Origin: Pseudovirgaria hyperparasitica
Lineage: Eukaryota > Ascomycota > Dothideomycetes > Acrospermales > Acrospermaceae
Reading direction: 5' to 3'
NCBI RefSeq assembly: GCF_010093815.1
Contig: NW_022985566.1
Coordinates: 692,075 to 756,074, forward strand
Length of the DNA stretch: 64,000 nucleotides
The notes under the pieces were generated by a model that saw only the letters and a list, made by a program, of their open reading frames with translations, did no database searches and had not been told where the DNA came from. Positions 28,765 to 40,605 of the stretch are shown here, piece after piece. The stretch's first letter is position 1; the number at the start of each line of letters is the position of its first letter. The position numbers were made by a program, and so were the translations under genes.

Positions 28765-31607
28765 ATGTTCGGACCTTGGATTGAAACATGGTCCTGGATT
28801 AAAAGTCTTGCGCCCAAGAAGTTCAAAGTCGAGAGGCCGCATCTCAACTTCATTACTATTCACTGTGAGTTACTTGGGCGATAGGAGGACGTGAAGAAGG
28901 AGGAAACATGCTAACTGGATTCGCTACTTTGCCTAGACCTGTATCTGGTTCTCATGACGATCGTGGGATCTATTATCTTGTTTCCGGGTGGAGGAATGTC
29001 TTATATCGACGCATTGTTCTTCGCCAGTGGCGCTGCCACTCAAAGTGGTCTCAACACGTAAGACGCTTGCAGGCCGTCGACCAAACCAATTGACTTACAC
29101 CTCACAGAATTGATGTCAATCTACTGCACGTGTATCAACAGGTAAGAGAATCACTATGATCGAAGTTGCATTTCATTGATCCCGTCAAGGTCGCTATTAT
29201 GTTGATAGCTTGTGTGTGCAACCCTATCTTCATACACACTTTTGTCGTCTTCGTACGCCTCTACTGGTTTGAGAAGCGTTTTCAGCACGTCGTTCGAGAG
29301 GCGAAGAAACTGCGGACCACGCGATCTCGCTCAAGGGCCCTAGGCGATGACGACGAGAATGCCATCGGACATATTGATCGCGGCGTCAATGGACGTGAGA
29401 TCAGGGTGCTACGATCAGCAAATGGGAATGCGAGTAATGGAAGAGCAAAGGATGGGAGTGGCTCTGAAACTGGCGAATACTCCAATTCTGATGAAATGAC
29501 ACGGGAGCTCACACAATCGGAACGACCCATGAGTCCGAGCTCAGCAACGTTCAGACGAGACATTGTATTCGCGGATGAGCTACCTCGGGCTGAACGAGAC
29601 TTGTCTAATCTGGACCGTATTCCTGAGAGACGTCCTGCCGAGCAACATATAGCCTTCGTTGAGAAACAGCGGAACCACAAAGACAAGGGCACCCTCTATA
29701 TTCCAGGACCAACAGAGTTCGATCGCGGACATAAGCCTCAGGAGTTGAATGAGAATGAGGACGAAGGAGTGAGAAAGTTGCGAAATGACGAAGATGACTT
29801 GTCACGAGACATCCGCCCAGCTCATGCTAGGCGTATGAGCGAATTTCATGATGATGATGATCATCCGCTCAAGACCATGAAAAGACACGCTACGGCCGAT
29901 GATGGGAACGACATGACATATCATTCACGTTTCAAGGACAAGATATCTGCGCCGTTCAAGCTGCCGAATTTAAAGGGAGACACTGGGATCCCCATACTAC
30001 AAGGACTTCGACAGAGGGCAACGACACAGCGGACCAAAACCATGGCGAGTGTCCGTACAGAACGTAGCACAGATCGAGATCCTATGCCGTATCTGACTTG
30101 GCAGCCTACTATTGGGAGAAATTCAATGTTCATCGATTTGACTGAAGAGCAAAGAGAGGAACTAGGAGGCATCGAGTACCGAGCACTGAAAACCCTAAGT
30201 ATCATTCTAGTTTGTCAGTTAATCCTCATGTTCTTTCGTACAATCAGGACTAACTAGGTTCAGTATACTATGTTGGGTTCCATCTAATTGGGATGATATG
30301 CCTGCTCCCATGGATCATAGAAACCCGCAGCTACCATACGGCACTCAATGAATCCAGCATCAACATTCCCTGGTGGGGCATATTCACACCAGCGTCGATG
30401 TTCAACGATCTCGGCTTCACATTAACACCTGACTCGATGATATCGTTCCAGTCCGCTGTCTTCCCTCTGCTGCTTGGAAGTTTTCTCATCATCATTGGAA
30501 ACACAGGCTTCCCGTGTATGCTTCGATTCGTAATATGGTTTGCATCAAAGTGTGTGTCAGATAATACTCCTCTTTGGGACGAGCTCCATTTTCTTCTGAA
30601 TCACCCTAGACGCTGTTTCACCTTACTGTTCCCAAGTAACGCCACCTGGTGGCTCTTCTGGGTGCTCGTTCTTTTGAACGGAATCGATCTGATATTTTTC
30701 ATTATCCTTGATGTGAGGAGCTGTACTGCAGAATCGGAGTCACATCGCTGACCTGATACAGATCAATGACCCGACCGTCACAGACCTTCGCGTGGGAGTT
30801 CGAGTACTTGTCGGTCTATTCCAGGCCGCCTCAACTCGCACAGCAGGTTTCGCTGCTATCAACATCGCTGACCTTCACCCGGCTGTCCAAGTATCATATA
30901 TGATCATGATGTACATTTCTGTATTCCCTATTGCCATATCCCTTCGTCGAACCAATGTCTACGAAGAAAAGTCGCTTGGAGTCTACCAAGATGCTGACGA
31001 CGAATCTGATGGCAAGAATCACAGCTACATCGGCATGCATTTCCGGCGACAGTTATCGTTCGATCTATGGTATGTTTTCCTAGGCTTCTTCTTCATTGCC
31101 ATCATCGAGGGCGGTCGATTGGAGAACACGAATGACTACGCTTTTACACTCTTCAGCGTATTGTTCGAGATCATAAGTGCATACGGCACAGTTGGTCTTT
31201 CCCTTGGCTATCCTGGTGTCAACACCTCCTTCTCCGGTCAATTTAGGACGTTGTCCAAGCTCATCATCATAGCTATGCAGATTCGCGGTCGGCATAGAGG
31301 TCTTCCATATGCACTTGACCGCGCAATTTTATTACCCTCTGAAGGGTTGAACAAGAAAGAAGCAACAGATCCGTCAAAGTTGCGTCGCCAAAGGAGCAAT
31401 CTTAGCGAGATGGCTGCAGCTGGGGACGGTAATACAGATCTAGGGGCCGAGGGTAGAAACCCGACGATAGGCAGGAATCCTACCATTGGAAGAAACACAA
31501 CCATCGAACGAGATCGTGGATATGGACTATCGAAACTCATTAGCGGGGCGTTGAGTGTGACCCCCACGACGCCGATCAAGGACAGGAACCGTGAGAAGGG
31601 GCTATAA
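28765..31607 (+). CDS. TRK1: TRK-type potassium transporter
   Basis: A plasma-membrane potassium uptake system of the Trk/Ktr/HKT superfamily. Exons are 28765-28864, 28937-29057, 29108-29141, 29190-30213, 30264-30712 and 30762-31607, giving 857 aa. The four selectivity-filter loops are visible in order: GAATQSGLNTID, FNDLGFTLTPDSM, STRTAGFAAINIADLHP and AYGTVGLSLGYPGVNTSFSG. Between the first membrane-pore-membrane unit (ending FVVFVRLYWFEKRFQ) and the second lies a hydrophilic cytosolic loop of about 320 residues with many charged and Ser residues, normal for fungal Trk. The C-terminal tail holds three imperfect copies of a six-residue unit, GRNPTI. Intron 4 uses a GTCAGT donor. I cannot say whether it is the TRK1 or TRK2 paralogue. 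Confidence 0.94.
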
Positions 31608-31979
31608 TCATTTCTCTCACGTACGGGTATATGCGCAACCATGGAAGCCGTTTTAGTAATCTTATAGAGTTGTTAACGGGCTAGAATTTTGATATTTGGC
31701 TGGATACTTTATTGTTGGATATAGAAGCCGACCATTTGAAGCAGTTGCTGATCTAGCGCTACATATTTATCATAGAATATGACGCCTATCTAATGATCTA
31801 TGAGAGATGTATCAAATGGCATATGCGAAGCCTCTGCTGACTAAGTGTAACTTAATTGACTATTCTCATGCCTTAGGCATTCGAAATAGCATCCATACTA
31901 AACAAGTATCAAAGTAAAGCCGCAACGCGAAGCTTGCCATTGCGGACCCCTCCACCGTCCAGTGACGACGCAGAACGAA
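31608..31979. other. Spacer between TRK and CFIm25
   Basis: 372 bp, AT-rich in its first half. It should hold the TRK terminator and the CFIm25 promoter. No other feature seen. Confidence 0.55.
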
Positions 31980-32952
<973 letters not shown>

Positions 32953-33355
32953 AGAGGCTATATGATGGGATGCGTTCCACGACGTTTTGTGCATTTTAGC
33001 GGGCGTTGACAGGGTTCTGGAAGAATGGGATAGCAGTTCCAGCTTGAAGAGGTCGTTAAAGAGGAGATTTCATATTGGTCAAGCTTATAAATGAAATGGT
33101 GTAAGTAAGTTCGTAAGACATTTTACACAACGTTGTTGAACCAATGAAAATATGTATGGATCGTCGAAGCTTCAGCGTATTTCACCCACGAATATTTGCC
33201 TAAAGATTCCCGACACCACCGCCGAGGTTGACCGAGCTCAAGCTTCACTTCCACCCCGCGTCATGTACTGAACCGCATTACACTCACAGCTTCCGTCAAC
33301 ACGGATCACTCCCAAAAACCACAGCCTCTCACGCGCCTTTAATACACTCGCCGCG
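32953..33355. other. Spacer before dephospho-CoA kinase
   Basis: 403 bp containing the CFIm25 3' end and the kinase promoter. No distinct motif recognised. Confidence 0.5.
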
Positions 33356-34183
33356 ATGCTCCTCCTCGGCCTCACCGGCTCCATCGCAACTGGCAAATCC
33401 ACCGTTTCCTCCCTTCTCTCCTCCGCACCCTACAACCTCCCCATCATCGACGCCGACCTCCTCGCCCGCAAAGTCGTCGAGCCCGGAACCCCAGGCTATG
33501 CCTCTATTCTCAAACACTTCGGCCCCAGTACGCCCGACCTTCTCGAAGCGCCCAATAATTCCAATGGTGGCGAGAACGGACCGAGCGGCAAAGGCCGTCC
33601 GCTGAATAGACCAGCGCTCGGAAAGAGGGTCTTTGGGACGAGTGAAGAGGCGCAGAGGCTGAGAAAGGTACTAGGCGGCATCGTGCATCCAGCGGTGCGT
33701 AGAGAGATGTATAAGGAGCTGCTAAGTGCGTATTTGCGCGGATGCTGGGCGGTGGTACTGGATGTGCCACTGCTGTTCGAAAGTGGGTGGGAGCGGTATT
33801 GCGGGTGTATACTTGTTGTCGCAGTGCGGGATCCGGCGATACAGATGAAGAGGCTACGCGATAGAGATCCGCATTTGAGTGCCGAAGATGCGGAGAATCG
33901 CGTTGTGAGCCAGGGGGATGTGAGGGAGAAGGCGGAGAGGGTGATGCGCAGGGGTAAGGGGTGGGGTGAGGTCGTGTGGAATGATGGTGACCGTGAGGAG
34001 CTGAAGAGGGAGGTTGAGAGGGTTATGAGAGATGTAAGAGTTAGGAGCCCGGCTTGGTGGGGATGGGTGTTGTTGCTTTGTCCGCCAGTGACGGTGGCGG
34101 TTGGGCTGTATAGCTTTCTGAGGAGTTGGAGAATACAGAAGCAATGGGAGGGGGAGAAGAGATCTGAGAAGGCGAAATTATGA
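33356..34183 (+). CDS. CAB5: Dephospho-CoA kinase
   Basis: Catalyses the last step of coenzyme A synthesis, phosphorylating the 3'-hydroxyl of dephospho-CoA with ATP. Single exon, 275 aa. Residues 5-16 form the P-loop GLTGSIATGKST. It is followed by the acceptor-site DADLLARKVVEPGTPGY, then RVFG, GIVHPAVRREM, VVLDVPLLFESGWE and the lid region RLRDRDPHLSAEDAENRV. An insertion of roughly 20 residues rich in Asn, Gly and Ser (about residues 62-81) interrupts the core. A hydrophobic segment near residues 239-262 (WWGWVLLLCPPVTVAVGLYS) looks like a C-terminal membrane anchor, as seen in many eukaryotic versions that attach to the endoplasmic reticulum or mitochondria. The GC-rich codon use is higher than in the neighbours but on a continuous frame. 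Confidence 0.95.
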   Translation: MLLLGLTGSIATGKSTVSSLLSSAPYNLPIIDADLLARKVVEPGTPGYASILKHFGPSTPDLLEAPNNSNGGENGPSGKGRPLNRPALGKRVFGTSEEAQRLRKVLGGIVHPAVRREMYKELLSAYLRGCWAVVLDVPLLFESGWERYCGCILVVAVRDPAIQMKRLRDRDPHLSAEDAENRVVSQGDVREKAERVMRRGKGWGEVVWNDGDREELKREVERVMRDVRVRSPAWWGWVLLLCPPVTVAVGLYSFLRSWRIQKQWEGEKRSEKAKL

Positions 34184-34483
34184 TACCAAAGACTGCATAC
34201 TATGAACATTCGATCTGTCTGGCTTATTCTGTTCGCAGAGGTATCACAACCCCCATATCACTTCCTAGGCTGGACCTTGTGGTGGATCACTTTTGCACAA
34301 TGTAGCTCTCCCGCCGTCAGTCATGCCCTCTTTACCCCAGACGCGGGTGCAACAACAACAACAATCTTAAATTCTGGCTTCTTTGACCGCTACTCCACAC
34401 GCCCTACGTTTCGATCTCAGCCTACCTTTCACACTTCCAAATTTTCCCAAGCACACGGATCAACACTACTCTGTACCATCACG

Positions 34484-35374
34484 ATGACCACCAAGTGGAA
34501 CTTCAAGTCGAAGGACAATGTCATCGACAACAGCGACCTCACCCTCCTCTTTGCCGCCAAACCACCACCCTCCACCCATGCCAAATTCTTCGACCACGAA
34601 CGCTACTGTAACCAGCCTCGCAACGCCATCGACATAGATGCCTTTCATCTCTTCGACCCTATCACCTACCCAAGCACAAAGAAGCATGTGAAGCAGAAAC
34701 AGGACGGATCCACCCAGCAAACCCCGGGCCATTCCTTCCTTGCCGCTCTCTCCGCCCGCGACTTCAAGTCCCCAGATGAGGTGAAACGCGCCCTCACCAA
34801 CACCACACAGAAGAACATGCTAAAAACCCAGGACACTACTCTCGAATACCTCGTCTTCAAGCGCTCAAACGGCGAGCGAGTACACTTCTCTCCCACTGCT
34901 GCTGCTGCTACCGCGACATCGTCCTGCGAGAACGAGAACCCGGTCGACGATGCCGCCGCGCCTAGAAATGCCCAGACCCATCCCTTACGCATCAGGGTCA
35001 GACAGGTCCCGTTGTATATCATCCGGCCGTTAGATGGCGAGCCGTACATTCCTAGTCTGCTGATCCGCCACCCAACGCGCGTAGCCGATGTTTTCATGGG
35101 CGATGCGCAGACGCATGGGAGGTTGGAGAGGGTGCAGAGTGTGCCCGTCTACATCCCACGCGAGATTGTGCTGCCGCCCGTTCAGCAGGGCAGTGAAGAG
35201 GCGTCTTCCGAGGAGGACGAGGCGGAGGAGGGGGCCAGCTGGCCCGATGCGGGATCGGAGGCGGTGGGAGAGCAGGAGGATCCGTTCCCGGCTGAGATGG
35301 GTGAGGTTGAGGCTGAGGAGGGGAGCGTTTGGGGTGATGGGGAGGTGGAGGAGGGGTGGATTCGGGATGTTTAG
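34484..35374 (+). CDS. Unknown acidic protein
   Basis: A single-exon frame of 296 residues from the ATG at 34484 (MTTKWNFKSKDNVIDNSD). The frame stays open upstream to 34202, which would give 390 residues. I prefer the inner start because the extra N-terminal stretch reads like untranslated sequence and the inner start begins the soluble-looking part. The middle has a possible compact segment (RIRVRQVPLYIIRPLDGEPY, then SLLIRHPTRVADVFMG). The last 70 residues are almost wholly Glu, Asp, Gly and Ser. I know no family for it. It starts 300 bp after dephospho-CoA kinase on the same strand. Confidence 0.65.
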   Translation: MTTKWNFKSKDNVIDNSDLTLLFAAKPPPSTHAKFFDHERYCNQPRNAIDIDAFHLFDPITYPSTKKHVKQKQDGSTQQTPGHSFLAALSARDFKSPDEVKRALTNTTQKNMLKTQDTTLEYLVFKRSNGERVHFSPTAAAATATSSCENENPVDDAAAPRNAQTHPLRIRVRQVPLYIIRPLDGEPYIPSLLIRHPTRVADVFMGDAQTHGRLERVQSVPVYIPREIVLPPVQQGSEEASSEEDEAEEGASWPDAGSEAVGEQEDPFPAEMGEVEAEEGSVWGDGEVEEGWIRDV

Positions 35375-36157
35375 GTGGTGTGTTTGGGGTGTGGGAATCG
35401 GCCGTTGACTTGATTCTATGTACTAGATAGCTTGAGAAGTTGGCCCTGAGAAGCGTGTCATGTAGTTTCACATGAAAATAACAGCTGTGAAACTTGTGTC
35501 TTGCATATTATTGTGCCCCTCTGATTGACTGTTTCCACGATCTCAACAACCTACACCACTGAAACCTGGGTATCAATCATAGCCTCATCTGTTGATAGGC
35601 AAATGTAGATAGGACTCTTCGATGAGAGCTTCTGCGAAGCGACAATACCAGCTGATATAGTACATCAGGCTCAATCTGTCAGTCCGCACTTCCTGACTCT
35701 GAGTACAGATATAGGTTACCGGAAGCTCACGTTCTAACGCGCTGTCTGCGTTATATAGCTCATCCATACAGTCATTATTGGTGCTCCATGTTCTACTTCA
35801 AGCAGTTCTTCACGATGGAAGAGTGACATTTGCATGTAGAGAGGACAGAGTAAAGGCTCACGTTGGGACTGGTCCCGAGCTAGCCTATACAGAAAACATC
35901 ACAAATATAGCTTTCGCTCTTGTCACTGTGCTAGAGAACTGCCTTCTCATAAGGCATTCTCGTGTTTCTGTCTACTTTATAGATGAACTAGCTATAGCCG
36001 AATGTCAAATAATGTAGTTTTTTTACCAATGAACACACGCACACACCCTGCTCCACACACCATCTCAGGCCTCCCAATCGACCACCTAGCTATTAGCAGC
36101 CCCTTCTATCCTCTCCTTCTCACTTCCTCCACCGCCAATCCAATCGAATCCAATCAC
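35375..36157. other. Convergent spacer
   Basis: 783 bp between two converging genes, with several pyrimidine- and CA-rich stretches near 36030-36200. It should carry both 3' ends. No gene or named element seen. Confidence 0.55.
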
Positions 36158-37632
36158 CTACCCAAAAATCCCACCTCCCATCCTCCCCATTGGCACAAGT
36201 TCCCCAAACACACCCCTCTTCAAACTCCTCCCAAACCCACCCGGAATGGTACCAATATCCGGATTACCGCAAACACCACCAATACGCACACAAACAGGCC
36301 CACCACAGCAGCTATTGACCGCACATCTCTCACTAATACCGCAATCGGCACTGCTCACACACGGTGCCATAGTGCGGCATTGCTGTCTGCGGTCGACGCA
36401 AATGGCGTCTTTCTCGATGGCGCCGGCGCACACGCACGGGTTGCCGGGCCTATCGATGGGTCCGCAGGGCGAGAAGTGTTCGCAGACGCCGGTGGGGCCG
36501 CAGACTGGGGGTGCGGGGATGGCGGTGTGGGACGGGGTTATGGGGGTTGCAATGATGTGGGTGGATGTCGGGGAGGTTGACGAAGTTGACGAGGAGCTGT
36601 TGGCGTAGGGGGCTGTTGAGAGGGTTGTGTTTGGATATTGGGTTTGCGGGAGGGTGTTTGTGTATGTTGTTGTGGTTGCCGGGAAGGTTGGGTAGAGCGT
36701 GGAGGAGTTGGACCAGGATGGGGTCGTAGGAGAAGAAGAGCTTGCGTTTGTGTAGGTCGGGTGTGAGGAGCTGGAGTTTGTGTATGGGTATGTTGGGAGT
36801 GGGGTACTGGAATTTGTGTATGGGTATGTTGGGAGTGGCGTGCTGGCATTTGTGTAAAGAGCGCTCGACGTCGGGATGCTTGAGTTTGTATATGGAGGGT
36901 CTGACGGTACGGACGAGTATGATTCCGTGAATGAGGTCGGGTCAGGAGTGCTTGAGTTGGTCCATATCCCTGTCGGTGAGGCCGTGAAGCTCGGAATTCC
37001 GCCGGTTCCGGTGCCGTAAGATCCTGTTGGAATGTACACCACAGGCAGGGTCGTGAATTCTGTAACTGTTGTGGTCGTAGTCTCGACCTGTGGATCATTA
37101 GATACAGCTGCGAAGGTTTTCATCATTGACACTTACAGGGCCGTCAATAAGGGTGGTGCTTGGATACACGCCTATGCAGCCACATGCACTGGAGTAGCCC
37201 TCAACGCCGTCACAGAATATACCAGCCAGATACGGCAAGTCCTTTGTGGTCGATATCGTGGTCGATATCGTGGTCACATGTGGATGCCTCGACATAGGGG
37301 GTACATAGCCGTCACGGCGTTCCTTTCTTCTCGCAACCGGATAGATAGGCCGGGGCGTGATCGTTTCGGTCGCAGTCTCAATCTCCGTCACAGTCCTGTA
37401 AAGTACCTTAGAAAGGTCCTCTTATAGTAATTATGTAGTGTCTGACTCACGTAGGGGGATTGGTAATGGTCTCGTGCCAGAAGCTGGAGCAATCTGCTTC
37501 ACCATTGGGAATGAATCCATAACCACCATGAACAGCTAGAAAGCATAGATCGTCAACACATTCCACGTCATCATTCGATGCCACGAGAGCAGGTATAGCG
37601 AGTGCTAGAAGAATAGAAAAGAACGTCTTCAT
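36158..37632 (-). CDS. Secreted Ser/Thr/Asn-rich, Cys-rich protein
   Basis: A probable secreted or wall-associated glycoprotein. Exons are 37632-37451, 37395-37137 and 37087-36158, giving 456 aa. The N-terminus MKTFFSILLALAIPALVAS is a clear signal peptide. A short Cys-bearing segment follows (ECVDDLCFLAVHGGYG), then a Thr-rich region (TVTEIETATETITPRP). A repeat domain carries units such as YTNSSTPLPTYP, with many N-glycosylation sequons. The C-terminal domain has 14 cysteines (from CGPTGVCEHFSPC to VRIGGVC) and ends in a Gly-rich tail with no clear GPI-anchor signal. Such stalk-plus-Cys-domain proteins are often adhesins, wall proteins or effectors; the role here is not known. Its start at 37632 is chosen because an upstream in-frame Met would spoil the signal peptide. 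Confidence 0.8.
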
Positions 37633-38698
37633 GTTGCTGATGCTTGAAAGAGAGAGTGTTACTAGAATTGATCGTGGAAGACGTGATTGCAAAGACGTTC
37701 TCCTCCTCTTATAGCGTATCTACTCGAGTCCCCCTATCGCTACGATCTGAGATCACAGACTTGCCACAGTCGATTACCATGGTAATAGATTGTTCATGCA
37801 TCTCCAGACCGGGTAGAACCGAAGCCACAATTTGACACAACAAGTGTAATTTCAGGACGCGTGATACCTGAGGCTTTTGTGGAGTGGTCCTAAGCAGCGC
37901 ATTAGGAACAAGAGGCTGCCGTGAAGCTCCAAAGGCGTTGGACCGATACAACCGGTTACACTGCGCATACGGGTGATTGTTACAGTCATATGGGTACCTG
38001 CGTATAGCTTTGCACGGTGTAATAGCGGATATACCTGAAATCGGTCAATGATGAGATGTTTAGACAAGTATTTTTGAAAGGAGAGCACAAGGCTCAATCC
38101 GAATGTGATTGCTGGACGGTAGGAGCATTGTTATAAATTATTGAATCATCTGGGAAACAGAGTCTCCATGCATGTCCTGGCTATGGTGGCTTGGGGTTCG
38201 TATGTCTCTTTGCTGTTTCGAGGCGGCTGCTGAAAACCAAATGGTCTAGACGACGGATTGTGCAATTTTCCGCTCATGAAGCCGAGTGTAACATGTCAAC
38301 GACTGCGCTCGGACAGCTTGTGTGGATGCAGTCCAATAGTCCTGTGATCCGCCGTACCACGCAGCTAACCGTTTCGGAACATGAATTGCCAGAATTGATC
38401 AGCTCAAGCATCAAAGACGGCAGGGTTTCCGCAGAAGCAGTAAGATCATTTGCGTATGCTGATCTTTACTGCTCGTATTACCTGCACGTCGTTACAGATA
38501 CGTCTTTATAAAGCCAGGGAGCAATCGAAGGGCTGTTTCAGCTTCATCCTCATTATCGATAGTGGTGAATGTCTTCACAGGGGCATTATGATAACCGAAA
38601 TTGATGGATAGTAGCACCATCAGCGGGTCGTTGGTATGGAAAGTTTCGGTTGGATCTACATGGTCAAGGAGACAGAGACTTGTTTACGACCAGTGACC
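37633..38698. other. Spacer between secreted protein and GPI18
   Basis: About 1.07 kb holding the promoter of the secreted-protein gene and the 3' end of GPI18. A plus-strand frame of 106 codons at 38191-38511 has no known motif and is not called. Confidence 0.5.
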
Positions 38699-40161
38699 TC
38701 AAGCTGGTGGGAGGAAGTTGGCAAAAAGGGCCCCTTGTACCATTGCATAGACCACCATGAATCGAACAACCAATGAAGCTGAAACCGATGGGCGTTTTTT
38801 TTCCACAACGTTCGGCGAGCTTATCAGCCACATTGCCACCGCCATATACCACAGGGGATAACCCGAGGCAAGACGTGTGATGATCTGTATGTGGAAATTG
38901 GTCAGTGCAAGCAGCGCGAGTGTTACTTGAGGAATCATCAAGCATATGAGGCATTTCTTCATCACGAGACTCTCTGCCCGCTGGGTTGTTGACATCCTCG
39001 TATTTGGAGATCTTCGATTCCTGAGATAAGGACGAAGATCCCATTGAAGCAGGAGATACATGACCGGCGCTGCAATGATAAATAGCGGAACATTAGACAG
39101 TTTCCAATAGCGCAAGAATCCGTTGTTCCTTGAGCCATTGTCAGTATAAAGCACGGGAAGTTTGAATTAGTAAAATACCAGTAGTACTGCTGCACCCAGC
39201 TGTAGATGCTCGGTAGCAGCTTCGTACACCAAGGTCTCAGCACTCCTTCATGTCGTGTTTGACAGTAGTGCCGATAAGCAATGAATTGCGGAATGACAGC
39301 TCCCATTCCCGTGAGGAACCCCGCAAGAATACCTGAGGTCATTCGCCGGACATGAGACGGCGTCAAGCCCTGGGTGACAGCATCCCTGAGGATCATGATG
39401 GTATGGTAAGCTAGTGTTAACCCACTTAATAGGCCGTTGCCCCGTACTGTGCATGCTGCACCAAAACACAACCCTGCCGCTAAGATCCATACATCGGTCT
39501 CGTGGGGAGAGAGGCCTTGACCAGGAGCAGATCTCATGCTTAAAACGTAGCATAGGTTACCAGTGATGTTCAAAAGCGCAAACACCGGCTCTGAATATGG
39601 CGATGAGAGGAATAAACCTGCTGGAGAGAATATATGCAGTGTGGCAGTGACAAATGCTAATCTGTCGCTCTCATGAGATCGTGTCACATGTCTGGTGAGA
39701 TCGTAGAGTGCCAGGACGGCGAGAAAATGCGAGATATGTGCAACGCATATGCCCACCAACGCAACTGTCTGGATTGATGGAGGCTGATGACCGCCAAGAG
39801 CTAGCTTTCATCAATGATTTGGGCTTCACTAAAGGAGGCTTGGAGACTTACTTCTAGCAATTGCCCCGATCACCCTGGTCAGACCCCAGCTAAATGCCCA
39901 TTCTTGTTCCCATAGATAGTCTCTTTCGGCAACCTTAACGTAATAGAAGGCGTCCCACCTGACCAAGTTTTGGACGAGTCTGTCCACCGGGCTTTGATGA
40001 TGCTGAGAAGAAGACAACAGAATTGCGGTAGAGGTATCATAACCAGCACCGGGGGACACCAGGGCGATAAGTAACAGTAACGTTTTCCATATGATAAAGA
40101 CCAAACCAAGACTACGAATGGGATTTCTGAGAGGACTTATGAATGGGCTCCATCTTAACAT
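38699..40161 (-). CDS. GPI18: GPI mannosyltransferase 2 (PIG-V family)
   Basis: Adds the second mannose to the glycosylphosphatidylinositol anchor precursor in the endoplasmic reticulum membrane, using dolichol-phosphate mannose. Exons are 40161-39852, 39800-39179 and 39128-38699, giving 453 aa, normal for the family. It is strongly hydrophobic, with about eight to ten membrane segments. The luminal motif VRWDAFYYVKVAERDYLWEQ near residues 80-100 is the conserved PIG-V signature. HIFSPAGLFLSSPYSEP, CTVRGNGLL and VIPQFIAYRHYC are further conserved blocks. The start is the ATG at 40161 (MLRWSPFISPLRNPIRSLG); no nearer upstream ATG is in frame. The first intron has a CTAG acceptor. It shares a 444-bp intergenic region with VPS54. 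Confidence 0.92.
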
Positions 40162-40605
40162 GTTATGAGTCGTCACGCGTTCGGTAAGTGTCAATCAAGA
40201 GGCACTGAGCCCTTCAAAGAACGAGTCTTGGGCTGATCCAGCACGCGAGTTCGTCTTGTCTTGAGGAGTGACCTGTCGGTTGGTGTTGTGACGTTGGACA
40301 GGAAAGGGACGGTCGGCTGCCAAGTCTTCTATCAGGATAAGATGTACGCGCAGAGGGCTTAGCTTGATGAGACCAATTTGCACCTCAGGCATCAAGGCGG
40401 CAGAGACATTGATCTACCATCAGTTATTACTGCCCATACCTGTAGATACACCACCAAGGGTGCAGCCAATCGAGCTTTGCATTCAAACAAGTTTCACCGC
40501 GTTATATCCTTCGCATATTTTAATGACAGTCAAGTAATACCACTCTGATGCGGCCTGCGATACACATTCCATCAATCGCAGGCGTCTGCCTAACGACCAT
40601 AAACG
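40162..40605. promoter_or_regulatory. Divergent promoter region, GPI18 and VPS54
   Basis: 444 bp between two divergent genes of the secretory pathway, so a shared promoter region by position. I see no firm core element; expression coupling is only a guess. Confidence 0.45.

Noticed and set aside
36538-37098. A 186-codon minus-strand frame rich in Gln, His and Thr
   Set aside because: It is a shifted reading of the repeat stalk in the secreted protein, whose true frame has the signal peptide and Cys domain.
38191-38511. A 106-codon plus-strand frame
   Set aside because: No motif, no core promoter and no splice partners; likely chance.
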